A stretch of DNA of 64,000 bases from Nectonema munidae (taxonomy: Eukaryota; Nematomorpha; Nectonematoida; Nectonematidae). The notes beneath the pieces were generated by a model. That model did not search any database. It had not been told where the DNA came from and saw nothing but the letters and a program-made list of their open reading frames with translations. A program made the position numbers and the translations under genes. Shown here piece after piece: positions 47,401 through 53,210 of the stretch. The DNA is taken from contig JAUIRK010000894.1 of the NCBI GenBank assembly GCA_030549495.1, positions 1,364,001 through 1,428,000 of the forward strand. The letters run 5' to 3'. Position 1 is the stretch's first letter, and each line of letters begins with the position of its first letter.

Positions 47401-47448
47401 AATGTCCACGAAAAATCCCGGCACCTCACTCGCTTTCACCGCTCATGA
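11272..47448 (+). CDS. Phactr: Phactr, phosphatase and actin regulator; 10 coding exons, 5' incomplete
   Basis: Phactr proteins bind G-actin through RPEL motifs and the catalytic subunit of protein phosphatase 1 through a C-terminal tail, linking actin state to dephosphorylation of cytoskeletal targets. Ten exons (11272-11490, 13788-14000, 16255-16481, 20123-20483, 33876-34271, 36801-37008, 39888-40084, 40425-40686, 43430-43547, 47218-47448) join with matching phases into 809 codons and a TGA. Order: N-terminal RPEL, Ser/Pro/Asn-rich linker, acidic [13 protein letters not shown] segment, LASKVAR block, two RPEL motifs and the [14 protein letters not shown] to TRFHRS tail. The start codon and the basic PWKW-type N-terminus were not found, so at least one exon lies upstream. 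The first C-terminal RPEL of vertebrate relatives seems lost. The last exons are certain from sequence. Exons 2, 3 and 6 rest mainly on phase and composition. Confidence 0.85.
11491..13787 (+). other. Phactr intron between exons a and b
   Basis: AT-rich intron. At 13041 a CAGTAGCGTAGC sequence and at 13355 a second one resemble the left end of hAT elements, but no matching right ends were found. 13096-13175 resembles the 3' part of the tRNA-derived SINE found elsewhere in the window. No gene was seen. Confidence 0.6.
13788..14000 (+). CDS. Phactr: Phactr exon b: Ser/Asn/Pro-rich linker
   Basis: The acceptor is TTTGTTGGCGTAG and the donor is ATA/GTAATT. The incoming phase (one base left by exon a) and outgoing phase (one base) both fit the neighbours. 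The encoded segment contains [20 protein letters not shown] and is of linker type, without a known domain. The opposite strand is also open here, but it lacks splice logic and family resemblance. Confidence 0.65.
15098..15187 (+). repeat. unknown repeat, copy A
   Basis: This matches 15541-15643 in order and orientation: TATAATATA, then GGGGACCGCT-like, CATTTTAATTTTGACAT and TTATTTAAATCATTTTT, ending in TTGACAGG. Both flank a hAT insertion. A more diverged relative lies at about 14150-14400. The family is unknown. Confidence 0.6.
15261..15529. mobile_element. short hAT-type non-autonomous element with exact 8-base target duplication
   Basis: The 269-base element begins CAGTTTCGGATCC and ends GCCACTG. 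It is flanked by ATACCTAT on both sides (15253-15260 and 15530-15537), the eight-base duplication typical of hAT transposases. The inside has G-rich and C-rich runs, including about two dozen C at 15497-15519. It has no coding capacity. It sits between the two copies of the repeat at 15098 and 15541. Confidence 0.8.
15541..15643 (+). repeat. unknown repeat, copy B
   Basis: This is the partner of 15098-15187. See that entry for the shared blocks. Confidence 0.6.
16255..16481 (+). CDS. Phactr: Phactr exon c: Ser/Thr/Pro-rich linker
   Basis: The acceptor is CTTTTTTTATTTGTTAAG, a good pyrimidine tract. The donor is TCCAAA/GTAAAT. The exon starts with two bases completing the split codon from exon b and ends in phase 0, which suits exon d. 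It encodes a segment with [17 protein letters not shown] and an Asn-rich end. No domain is visible, and the assignment rests on frame, borders and position. Confidence 0.65.
16549..16808. repeat. GGAGTCGG-type hAT-like short element (possible)
   Basis: The left end is CAGGAATCGGTAGAATCGG, and the right end read on the - strand is GAGGGCTGCAGAGTTGGAGG. The interior has GGAGT and GAAGTCAG repeats like those of 6076-6321. No target duplication was recognised. Confidence 0.35.
17515..17850. mobile_element. short hAT-type element with CAGGGATCCCCAAA ends
   Basis: The left end CAGGGATCCCCAAAC and the right end (read on the - strand CAGGAATCCCCAAAT) form an inverted pair. The flanks GCTTATTA (17507-17514) and GTTTATTA (17851-17858) agree at 7 of 8 bases. 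Such ends and an eight-base duplication are typical of hAT elements. The 336-base interior has no coding potential and is non-autonomous. Confidence 0.8.
19124..19300 (-). repeat. tRNA-derived SINE, copy 1
   Basis: Read on the - strand it begins GTGAGTAAGGTTGGTTAGAT (A-box-like), carries GGGTTCGATCACG (B-box) about 90 bases later, then CCTCATAGTTCGATACAAGC, and ends near CGGTACCTTTACC. Copies at 26960 and 63161 share all of these blocks. The two internal Pol III promoter boxes at tRNA-like spacing mark it as a SINE. This copy seems the most complete in the window. Confidence 0.75.
20123..20483 (+). CDS. Phactr: Phactr exon d: Ser-rich linker with PLPIP motif
   Basis: The acceptor is CTGATAAATAG, phase 0. 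The donor is AATG/GTAGTG, phase 1. The exon encodes about 120 residues: [15 protein letters not shown], a Ser/Asn-rich stretch, [17 protein letters not shown] and [19 protein letters not shown] may bind SH3 or WW domains, by inference only. The next exon supplies AC to complete a GAC codon. A start at the internal ATG (20144) as an alternative first exon is possible. Confidence 0.75.
21619..21780 (+). repeat. dispersed repeat GGATATCCG, copy 1
   Basis: It shares with 24871-24982 the blocks ATCGGATATCCG, AACATCCT and ATAAGTACGTCTTT in the same order and orientation. A diverged inverted relative may lie near 44640-44710. The family is unknown. Confidence 0.5.
23787..24297. mobile_element. 511-base hAT-type non-autonomous element with exact target duplication
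   Basis: It is flanked on both sides by CTCTATAA (23779-23786 and 24298-24305), a perfect eight-base duplication. The left end is CGCTGTTTCCCTAACTTTTT with CCGCGACACAC. The right end read on the - strand is CAGTCTTTCCCAAACTGTG with GTGTCGC. This is the well-known hAT terminus pattern of CAGTnTTTCCCAAACT. The interior is somewhat GC-richer and has no intact reading frame, and it is perhaps a deletion derivative. Confidence 0.85.
24871..24982 (+). repeat. dispersed repeat GGATATCCG, copy 2
   Basis: This is the partner of 21619-21780. It is shorter because a middle block is missing. Confidence 0.5.
26960..27065 (+). repeat. tRNA-derived SINE, copy 2 (3' truncated)
   Basis: It has the A-box GTGAGTAAGGTTGGTTAGAC and the B-box GGTTCGATCCC at 27013-27023, then CTCATAGTTCGATACAAGC. 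The shared 3' part (CGGTACC to TTTACC) is missing. It is not a tRNA gene: there is no acceptor stem pairing and other copies exist. Confidence 0.7.
27253..27711 (+). pseudogene. unrecognised coding-like stretch with a possible 45-base intron
   Basis: 27253-27357 is open ([20 protein letters not shown], then [12 protein letters not shown]) and ends TCA/GTAAGT. 27358-27402 has intron borders (GTAAGT to TTATTTTAG). 27403-27570 continues in phase ([36 protein letters not shown]), then the same frame is open again to 27711 after an interruption. Amino-acid makeup and base composition look like protein, unlike the surroundings. I do not recognise the family. It may be a nested gene, a pseudogene or part of a mobile element. 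A 45-base intron would be very short. Confidence 0.35.
28690..28850 (+). repeat. second SINE-like unit
   Basis: It begins GGGCTGAGTAAGATTGCCTAG, followed by TACAAGGTCCTTGGGTTTC and a tail with GATACCTTTACCTTTATCG. A diverged relative with the same order of blocks lies at about 16817-16920. The start resembles a tRNA A-box and the end resembles the tail of the SINE at 19124. No clear B-box is present. Confidence 0.4.
30817..31211 (+). CDS. transposon-type ORF with C2HC zinc finger (5' part)
   Basis: The stretch is open from an acceptor-like TTCTGTTTTTAAG to the TAA at 31209-31211, about 130 codons, with a first Met at 30912. It encodes a Pro/Ser start, then [20 protein letters not shown] and a finger [21 protein letters not shown] with spacing C-x2-C-x12-H-x3-C, ending in an acidic tail. 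DNA-binding fingers of this sort are common at the N-terminus of DNA transposases. The downstream frame at 31288 continues a transposase-like protein, so this is probably its N-terminal region, now separated by stops. Confidence 0.5.
31288..32025 (+). pseudogene. uncharacterised transposase-like protein (HINKLPFRH / SRWL family), 245 residues
   Basis: This is the longest intronic frame. Landmarks in order: [78 protein letters not shown] and [21 protein letters not shown]. From memory these match a widespread, poorly named animal protein family with motifs like LLHANELPLRHL and NHSRWLTTANR. I take it as transposase-like, and the Asp in GNDTTN may be catalytic. The usual C-terminal part continues only in other frames to about 32.36 kb, and the N-terminal part at 30817 is detached, so the copy looks dead. 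There is no good Met: the frame opens at a TTG. No terminal repeats were found. Confidence 0.5.
32588..32880. mobile_element. short hAT-type element with GCGGATTTAGAG / CAGGGGCGGATCTAG ends
   Basis: The right end read on the - strand is CAGGGGCGGATCTAGAAATT, a common hAT terminus. The left end GCATATGCGGATTTAGAG is a diverged partner. The flanks GTAAGTAA (32580-32587) and GTAAGTAC (32881-32888) agree at 7 of 8 bases. C-rich runs sit near both ends. No coding potential. Confidence 0.7.
33876..34271 (+). CDS. Phactr: Phactr exon e: long linker segment
   Basis: The acceptor TTTGTTTTTGAATGTAG is strong. The donor ACCG/GTTTGT is weak at positions 4-6. The exon encodes 132 residues, including [73 protein letters not shown] and a Gly/Ser run. 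[12 protein letters not shown] is reminiscent of the end of an RPEL-like helix but lacks the RPxxxEL core. The base composition is clearly higher in GC than the flanks. Phase 1 at both ends fits the neighbours. Confidence 0.8.
34272..36800 (+). other. Phactr intron between exons e and f
   Basis: AT-rich intron with one LINE remnant on the - strand at 34735-34910. Nothing else was recognised. Confidence 0.6.
34735..34910 (-). mobile_element. LINE ORF2 C-terminal remnant
   Basis: Read on the - strand the segment gives [20 protein letters not shown] followed by [20 protein letters not shown] and HYRQ, then a stop. The pattern of an SSLYN-type block, an LR..NT.L..FKRNL helix and a stop is characteristic of the end of the ORF2 protein of CR1/Jockey-type LINEs. 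The segment is GC-richer than the intron around it. The rest of the element is not visible. Confidence 0.5.
36801..37008 (+). CDS. Phactr: Phactr exon f: Ser/His/Gln-rich linker
   Basis: The acceptor is CTTTTTCTATTTAAG. The first two bases (TG) complete a GTG codon with the G of exon e. It encodes [40 protein letters not shown] and [12 protein letters not shown]. The only phase-2 donor late in the frame is TTGT/GTACGG, which is unusual. An earlier AAA/GTCTGG is also possible. It may be an alternatively used exon. Confidence 0.6.
37009..39887 (+). other. Phactr intron between exons f and g
   Basis: AT-rich, with a Penelope-like remnant on the - strand at 38395-39040. No other gene was seen. 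Confidence 0.6.
38395..39040 (-). mobile_element. Penelope-like reverse transcriptase remnant
   Basis: On the - strand, 38400-38500 reads [20 protein letters not shown] followed by [14 protein letters not shown]. This fits the palm motif DGVAMGSPLGPxLANIFVGYxE seen in Penelope-like and related reverse transcriptases. Further upstream on that strand, 38797-38960 also reads like protein ([40 protein letters not shown]). The pieces are in different frames and the element is decayed. The limits are those of the protein-like sequence and not of the insertion. Confidence 0.5.
39888..40084 (+). CDS. Phactr: Phactr exon g: acidic segment
   Basis: The acceptor is TTTTCAACTTTAG and the donor is GGCC/GTGAGT. 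It encodes [40 protein letters not shown] and [20 protein letters not shown]. The block of acidic residues followed by GPILYRDD is diagnostic for Phactr proteins, where it precedes the C-terminal RPEL repeats. The antisense frames over this exon are shadows of the GA-rich codons. Confidence 0.9.
40085..40424 (+). other. Phactr intron between exons g and h
   Basis: A short AT-rich intron of 340 bases with GTGAGT and TCAAATCCTTTAG borders. Nothing else was seen. Confidence 0.8.
40425..40686 (+). CDS. Phactr: Phactr exon h: LASKVAR block with divergent middle RPEL and poly-Ser
   Basis: The acceptor is CTTCAAATCCTTTAG and the donor is AATCG/GTATGC. It encodes [20 protein letters not shown], a run of eight Ser, [20 protein letters not shown] and [13 protein letters not shown]. 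In vertebrate Phactr the LA.KVxRKDS block is followed at once by an RPEL (NRPxxxELIDRNIL). Here that place is taken by basic and Ser-rich sequence with no RPxxxEL. The end (RIGNQL-RRLS) again follows the family pattern. The last two bases join the next exon to form an Arg codon. Confidence 0.9.
40687..43429 (+). other. Phactr intron between exons h and i
   Basis: AT-rich intron. Open frames on both strands at 41487-41810 overlap each other and have no family resemblance. A short hAT element lies at 42891-43114, and an AAT microsatellite is near 42608-42620. Confidence 0.6.
42891..43114. mobile_element. short hAT-type element with CAGTGACGTAT ends
   Basis: The left end is CTAGTGACGTATTTAG followed by a G run. 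The right end read on the - strand is CAGTGACGTATATGAGGACGG. The flanks TTGAATCT and GTGAATGT are similar but not identical, so the exact ends are uncertain by one or two bases. CAGTGnCGTA followed by a G run is a common hAT terminus. No coding potential. Confidence 0.65.
43430..43547 (+). CDS. Phactr: Phactr exon i: RPEL motif
   Basis: The acceptor is ACTTTAAAAATGTTTAG and the donor is AAA/GTAAGC, phase 0. With the preceding Arg codon it encodes [18 protein letters not shown], a textbook RPEL motif, then [20 protein letters not shown] and RK. In the family this helix leads directly into the last RPEL, as it does here across the splice. Confidence 0.95.
43548..47217 (+). other. last Phactr intron
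   Basis: AT-rich intron containing an IS630/Tc1-type transposon on the - strand (45499-46825). Around 44640-44710 there may be an inverted copy of the GGATATCCG-type dispersed repeat. Nothing else is supported. Confidence 0.6.
45499..46825 (-). mobile_element. IS630/Tc1/mariner-type DNA transposon with intact terminal inverted repeats, transposase broken
   Basis: The ends AAGTTCATTATGAGAATAGT-CA (45499-45520) and its exact inverse (46804-46825) form a 22-base perfect inverted repeat. Inside the left end the motif is repeated two to three times with changes (to about 45560), like subterminal transposase sites. On the - strand the transposase starts [20 protein letters not shown] near 46796. 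It shows an HTH-like region, then VFMDETNF (first Asp, near 46360), [32 protein letters not shown] (second Asp) and [16 protein letters not shown] (Glu). The last two acidic residues are 35 apart, counting one stop codon as a residue. Several frameshifts lie in the HTH and linker parts, and there is one stop before LAPYSS. The copy is inactive. The target duplication is unclear. Confidence 0.85.
47218..47448 (+). CDS. Phactr: Phactr last exon: final RPEL and PP1-binding tail
   Basis: The acceptor is TTTCTCACACTTAAG. It encodes [20 protein letters not shown], then [40 protein letters not shown] and ending [10 protein letters not shown]. The RPEL merges with the PP1 docking sequence (IKFSDYIEV, the RVxF-like part), and the [11 protein letters not shown] and TRFHR blocks are the most conserved part of the family. 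The final residue is Ser where vertebrate proteins have Pro. Confidence 0.97.
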   Translation: MSFRPTIEELKERQIIKFSDYIEVTDAEEYDRRGDKPWTRLTPRDKATIRKELNDFKATEMNVHEKSRHLTRFHRS

Positions 47449-48121
47449 ACGCGAAGCGCCCGCAATCCTTTTCCGCTTTCCCACAATTAATACATATTTT
47501 ATGCAGAAGATACTGAAACATATGTTAACGATTTGGAGGATGAAAGTGGAAAGCACGCGCGATCAAATGCATAATTCATTGATCGTAATCATCATCATCC
47601 TTTATCCATCACGATGTTATTTATACCAATTGTTAAACCAGATCAATATTTTTAACTTTTTCCCATCTTTCTTTCTCTATATCTCTTGACACTTGTCTAT
47701 GCAATGTAAAAATGGTAACAGATATGTAATTGTGTGTAATAATTACCTTTATTTTAACAATATCTCCATCGATTTGCGTACAAATATATCTATACGTGGT
47801 TAAAATTTTTCTTGTAATATTTATTTTTGTAACAAAAAGACTATTATTACATCATATATATCATATAATTGTATATATCGTAAAATAGAATACTTTGATA
47901 TGTTATATTGTTGAAGACTTGTGTGTGCGTGTGAAGGATGATAGACTTGTCTAGCGTCAGTGCTTGAAATGCCATATATATATATATGCTGAGTATATGC
48001 ACACAATGATTTGGCTGCATTGTTTTTAAAATTTTATACAACACACACACACACACGCTCTTTTTCAAATGATTTTATGCAACAGCAACAAAGACTTAAT
48101 AATATAAGCATTTTATTTTGG

Positions 48122-48127
48122 AATAAA
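48122..48127 (+). terminator. candidate Phactr polyadenylation signal
   Basis: AATAAA lies 674 bases past the Phactr stop codon. Other weaker A/T-rich hexamers lie closer, so the site is only a candidate. Confidence 0.35.
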
Positions 48128-48474
48128 ACGATGTCCTAGTCCTTCCTTCCTTCTTTAACTCGCACGCATTTCCTTCTAGTTCTTTGTATTGGAGAGTTTA
48201 CAGGGTTGGGAGATCGGAACTTTCAATAATTGCATCGATTCCGTTATCGCGTAAAATATGTGACTTTATTTATAAACGTTTGATATCTAAAACTAATATT
48301 TTAGAATGTAAGCTAATGTTTATGATGGAATTTTGATTTATAAAAATTACTAACAATATAAAATTTAGAACCTAGTGAAAAAAAATGAAAAAACGTCGAT
48401 GGGCAATCATTCTTTTTTTGCCATATGCTGAAGATAACACTTTTTTTGATTCTGAACAAAAACTAAACTAGTTC

Positions 48475-48618
48475 CATGTACACGTTGGATTGCATCAAGG
48501 GGACGTACTGAGTCCATTACTTTTCATTATACTCATGGAGCAAATTAGCAAAGGTAAAAGAGTTGGTCTTCCAACACAAATTTTGTATGCAGATGATTTG
48601 GTCTTTATAGGAGACTGA
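48475..48618 (+). mobile_element. LINE reverse transcriptase fragment
   Basis: The + strand reads HVGLHQGDVLSPLLFIILME, then GLPTQILYADDLVFIGD and a stop. LHQGDVLSPLLF is the palm motif B and YADDL the catalytic motif C of non-LTR reverse transcriptases. Only this piece remains. Upstream and downstream frames are closed, so it is a dead fragment. Confidence 0.8.
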
Positions 48619-49713
48619 AATTTTTTTAAAATAAAGATTTGTTTAGAGAGTAAAAGCTTTTATTTTTCAATTAAATATTTTGTTCATCCCATAATAATTG
48701 TGAGCACGTATAGCTTAAAGAATTTGACTAAATATATATAAATTATTTTCTAATGCAACACAAAAAAATATAAATTTTTCTTAAGTCTTAAACTGCTTAT
48801 AATATTACGAGAAATCTGCACCTAATTCTCGTTTTCACTTTTATTTTTGTCTCGCCATTTTATTCAGAATTTTTTTTTATATAAATATACGAGTTAATAT
48901 AGCTGTATCTATTAGCTTAAATAAATTTTATGTAGTAATTAGTTTGCGATTTTTATTTAAACATCCAGCGCTAGAGTTGGAAAAACAGAATAGAATATTT
49001 TCTAGAAATTGAACAAACCCATTGCTGAAGAGGACAAAATGTAAGTAGGTTACTACTGATCGAAGAAAATTTAAGCAGTTTCATCAAAGTGTGTTGCAAT
49101 TCACAGGGAGACTTTAGTGGCAACGCGAGTGAGAGGTTACAAATGCTAATGCGAAAACCCCACTAAACCCCGAACAAAACATTATTCCCAGTGGGTTACC
49201 CAATTTTTCTATTCCTTGCAAACTGAAAAAATAAGTGGACAAATCTTTCGGAAAAGTTCACGCGTCTTCCTAATTTTTCTTAATAAAGCCTGCTAACAGT
49301 GCCCCGTTTGGGAAGGGGAGATCGATGGAAATTCATTAGAAGCTGGTAATTTTTTAAATTTCTTAGTATTTCATCGACTCGCGGATAATTTCGGAAACTT
49401 TATAAAGATTTATTAGTTGATCTTTGTAATAATAATATCTCTTGCCTCCTAGGAAAATGCTACAAGCGAGCAAGGTTTTTCAATAACCTAAATGGAACAT
49501 TATGGAATAACGAACCTCTTCATTTTGTAATGCTTAAATTTATGAAATTTTAATTTTTATACATTTTGAAATACTATTTCAAGGCCTGTAACTATTGTCA
49601 AAATCATAAACAATTTATCTAATGCTCAGCATCTACACTGAAATAATTTGGCATTCATTGAGTGAATAAAAGAATAAAATTCTTTGGATAGGATTACCTA
49701 ATAAGGAGTACTA

Positions 49714-49719
49714 TTTATT
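49714..49719 (-). terminator. candidate USP39 polyadenylation signal
   Basis: AATAAA on the - strand, about 110 bases past the USP39 stop codon. Confidence 0.45.
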
Positions 49720-49826
49720 TAAATTCATTATGTATTTGTGTTAGCTTCTTCCTTGAAAAAAAGAATATAACAAACTTTTGAGAAGAGTATCACGAATGAA
49801 AATGAGATAGAATATTCTTCAAAAGA

Positions 49827-51341
49827 TCACCTTTTCTCAAGTTCATATATTTGAATGTACGATTCGGAAAGGGTAATCATTTGGGGCAAAATTTCTTTGA
49901 CACTCAAGTCCTGCAACTCAAACCACTTATTCGAAACCTTGTGCAGAATATGGAGCCGGTACGTGCCATTGACTTGGCCAGGCAGGGAATCATGAACGAT
50001 GTTGGCAATCAAGTGATACACTGTCTTGGGATGCGCTTTCTGAATATCTGGATCCGAAGACAAAAACTCACGCATATCAGTGTTCCTGATGGGAAACGTG
50101 ACGATGGTTGGGTTTTTTTCCAGGTAGAAGTTATTTTTGGAAAACCTCTTGAAGCATAAAATGAGGAAGGGAGGAAGCTTGGTCAACTGATATTTCTTCA
50201 TGGTTGAGTCTTTATACGTCTTCACTTCTTTCTCCACCACTCCATTGAACTTCGATAACAAGCTGGCAAGCGAAACTTGGGGAATGACATTGCCTTGCAT
50301 CTCATCCTTGTAGAGAGGGGGCGTGGGAATATCGAGCAGGAGATAGAGAAACGGCTTTTCCTCGAGCGTGGCTTTGTACTCCTCACACTCACTCAGCTCC
50401 TTCTTCTTCTCATCGGACAAATCCAGGGGCATCACTTTGCGAGAAGAAATTCGCATCTGGCCTTGGAACGTGTCGAAAATGACGCTGCTTCTGACGTCGC
50501 CGTTTTTCTTTCGCTTGCCGCCATTCAAGGCGAAGTGAAGGGCGTTCAAGAACCAGGACAAAAATTCAACTGGATTTCCTTGCTCAGTGAATTGAAACTT
50601 CTTCTTGCTGCAATACACTACAGATTGCAACATTTCGTGGGGACTGACGTGTGCTTTAAAACTTCTTGGATTCCACAACTTTCGTAAGAGTTCGCCAAAT
50701 CTCTGCACCAACTGAATCATGATATCGCCCGGAGGTCGGCGCAGACGATTGTAATTTTCTTCACAGAGGAAGAAGTTTCGTAGAGGAGAAACTTGGGAAA
50801 ATGCTTGAAGAATGACGTTGCAGTAGTCATTCGCTTTAATGTTGTTCAGGCCAACAATTCCTGGGAGATAGAGAGAGCCATCATACGCTCGCGAAATCTC
50901 GTCACTTGTATCGAGACTGGCAATGTGTTCTGCGCTGAAAGTCGGCTTCAAAACGTACTTGATATCGTCGAGCGAAGAGTCAATGAACTGGTAGGCATCC
51001 GGCAGGCAGTAGAACTTTAGTGTTTGCAAATTCAGGAACACGTGGTGTCCGACGTGGATGGAGTGCGTGTACGCGTGAGAATTCTGAGCCCTACCCTGAA
51101 AGTACTTTCCGCAGACTAAGCAAGCATACACGTTTAAGTGGGAGAGGGAAATGGAGCAAAGCTTCTCGAAGTCGAAATCCAGCATGGCTCGATTGATCGT
51201 GTCTATGTAAGGGCAATCTTTGCCTAGGAGAACTCTTTCCCGATTCACTTCTTCCTGTTGATCACTGAGCACCACCGCCATCTTTTTCTTCGAATCATTG
51301 GAGTGGCTGTTGTCTTTGTATCTTTTCACGGGTACAGTCAT
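49827..51341 (-). CDS. USP39: USP39 / Sad1-like tri-snRNP protein, 504 residues, no introns
   Basis: USP39 (yeast Sad1) is needed for assembly and stability of the U4/U6.U5 tri-snRNP in nuclear splicing. The frame runs from ATG to TGA without an intron. Domains: a Lys/Ser-rich start (1-40), a UBP-type zinc finger with Cys74 and Cys77 (YACLVCGKYF) and SHAYTHSIHVGHH, then the inactive USP fold from about 155. GLNNIKANDYCN (164-175) matches human GLNNIKANDYAN, where Asp172 stands at the place of the protease Cys. Near the end NGTYRLHIL replaces the usual catalytic-His block. RRPPGDIM, RFGELLRKLWNPRSFKAHVS, PHEMLQ, KLPPFLILCFKRF and LPQMITLSESYIQI are close to the human protein. Human USP39 is 565 residues, and the shorter length comes from the N-terminus. 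Composition is clearly coding. Annotation is secure. Confidence 0.97.
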   Translation of the reverse strand: MTVPVKRYKDNSHSNDSKKKMAVVLSDQQEEVNRERVLLGKDCPYIDTINRAMLDFDFEKLCSISLSHLNVYACLVCGKYFQGRAQNSHAYTHSIHVGHHVFLNLQTLKFYCLPDAYQFIDSSLDDIKYVLKPTFSAEHIASLDTSDEISRAYDGSLYLPGIVGLNNIKANDYCNVILQAFSQVSPLRNFFLCEENYNRLRRPPGDIMIQLVQRFGELLRKLWNPRSFKAHVSPHEMLQSVVYCSKKKFQFTEQGNPVEFLSWFLNALHFALNGGKRKKNGDVRSSVIFDTFQGQMRISSRKVMPLDLSDEKKKELSECEEYKATLEEKPFLYLLLDIPTPPLYKDEMQGNVIPQVSLASLLSKFNGVVEKEVKTYKDSTMKKYQLTKLPPFLILCFKRFSKNNFYLEKNPTIVTFPIRNTDMREFLSSDPDIQKAHPKTVYHLIANIVHDSLPGQVNGTYRLHILHKVSNKWFELQDLSVKEILPQMITLSESYIQIYELEKR

Positions 51342-52151
51342 TTTTGTGAAAGAGGTGCGAAAAGTATCCCTCTTTTTTCTTCAAACTTCTTATGCTATGA
51401 TAGGTGGAGCATGAAGAATCTTAGATAGTAAAAAATGATTATAACAACAATCATATAATACGAAAATTTAAATAATCAACAAGATATCATAAAGAAATTA
51501 TCCCAAAAAACTTCTTCCACTTGCATATTTTGTCCCGCCCTCCCTCCAACATAATTATATATTTTAATGTGATAGTAAAAAAAACTTTAAATTTAGAGGG
51601 TGTCGAATACCTGCATTTATCTGTGTATGCGATTCGATTTATATATATATATAAATAGAAACACAAAATATTTGTTTTTTTTGGAAGGATTGGCTGCAAA
51701 TAAATTTTTAATGATTTCTATAATTAACTTGCAGTATTCTAAATGATAAAGTAGATGCCTTTTTTGTCAGAAAATACTAAAAAAGAATGCAAGGAATGCG
51801 AAAGGCGTCTACATGAAAGGTGTATGTACCTGTTTCTTTCTAATTTTTAGTTAAAGAACAACAATTTTGTATGAAATTTACATTTAAATTTTTCATGATT
51901 TTTACACTAAAAACGGCAACGTTTCATTTGTGGAAGATTAAAAATTTTTTCAAAAAAGAAAACTTATTGAAAGTAAAAATGTATTTAAAGTTGTGCCGCC
52001 TAAACGGATATTATAAAACACAGGGCAGATTTTATTTAAAAAATAAATTTTATAAAGCTCTTTCGTATTTTTCACTCGATACAAAAGCCTAATAAAGGGC
52101 ATAGATAAATATAACATAACGCAAATTAATAAAATTTAAACCCCTCCTCCC
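51342..52151. other. USP39 upstream region
   Basis: The first bases should hold the USP39 5' UTR and promoter. I see no TATA box or initiator that I would defend. The rest is AT-rich with small Lys/Phe-rich frames that I consider chance. Confidence 0.45.
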
Positions 52152-52403
52152 CAGTGATGGGATTCAAATTTCGTTTGAGACGACTACTCGGAAAATTTTT
52201 TCAAGTTTTCCAACCTACTCGATCGAAAAGAAAATGTAAATTTATATTTTTTAGGCTTTCCTACTACCCATTTTAATTGTATCTATCCAACCCTTATACA
52301 ATGAAAAATGTCATGTTTTAAAGTGAAAAAAGCTTCTATGCAAAACTTGTTTACTTCAAAAATATTATGAAAAAATGAAAAATAAAAAAACAGAATTATA
52401 ATC

Positions 52404-52679
52404 TCAATTGAAGTGTTTCCAGATTTCCTCTTGATTTTGATCGACTTCATCTTCTTGCTTTCTTTTTACTCTCGTGTCATCTGCTGAATGATTCTTTCTC
52501 AACCATGTTATAACTGTAACTTTTGCCTTCCAATTTTTTAGCGGCATGCTAATTAAATTTATTATCATCAGGTTTGAGATGTTATGAAATGACAATCGGT
52601 ATCTTTTTTCGAAACATATATTGTTCATCATTGAAAAGCCTCTCTCTGCTTCCGCTGTACTAACAGCCACGACATTCAA
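52404..52679 (-). pseudogene. hAT transposase, C-terminal dimerisation part
   Basis: A 91-residue frame with VSTAEAERGFSMMNNI, then RYRLSFHNISNLMIINLISM and LKNW. This is the conserved C-terminal region that holds hAT transposases together as oligomers. It follows 53210-52695 on the same strand after a short gap that contains stops. Confidence 0.75.
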
Positions 52680-52694
52680 TTTATTTTTAGCCCT

Positions 52695-53210
52695 TTATAT
52701 GCTCTCTGGTGAGTCGGATGCATCTAAAGTTTTCGTTTGAATTAATGAGTTTTCAATATAATCTCTATATTCATTGAAATCGATTCGATGACAATAAAAT
52801 CTTTCGAAATGAATGAGGTTTTCCTCGCCTTCTTTCCATGGAATAATCACCTCTTCGATCTGCAATGAATTCGGATCCGAAAACTCGAGGATTTTGTAGT
52901 CAATCTCAGTCGAACAAGATGATGCTTTGATAAAGTCATTGCTCATCATACGCTTTTCAATCACTTTTTGAAGATTTTGACGTGAAATTCTGACTATTTT
53001 AGAATTTTCAACCCACTCAATTTCTTTCAACTCTTCGATAATTTTTTTATCTGCTTCCTTTTCGTAAACACCCTTACTTTCAACCATCAAGTTAAAAGCT
53101 TTGATCGATCTTTTAATGAATTTATCTGCTTTTTGAATCGTTATATTTCTCGCTTGCAAACCGTTGAACAATATTGAGATTTCTGGAAGAATATCAATCA
53201 TCAAAGCCAA
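52695..53210 (-). pseudogene. hAT transposase, middle part
   Basis: A 171-residue frame, mostly helical and charged, ending YIENSLIQTKTLDASDSPES. It has no motif I can name on its own. Its place between the N-terminal and dimerisation pieces on the same strand identifies it as the transposase body. Confidence 0.6.

Larger units (their letters stand above)
47449..49720. other. 3' region between Phactr and USP39
   Basis: The convergent ends of the two genes. The first 700 bases are likely the Phactr 3' UTR. CA/TG and TA simple repeats occur near 47975-47988 and 48041-48056. A LINE reverse transcriptase fragment lies at 48475-48618. The rest is AT-rich with no gene seen. Confidence 0.55.

Noticed and set aside
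49851-51020. Several + strand open frames opposite USP39
   Set aside because: They are antisense shadows of a strongly conserved - strand coding exon and have no family resemblance.
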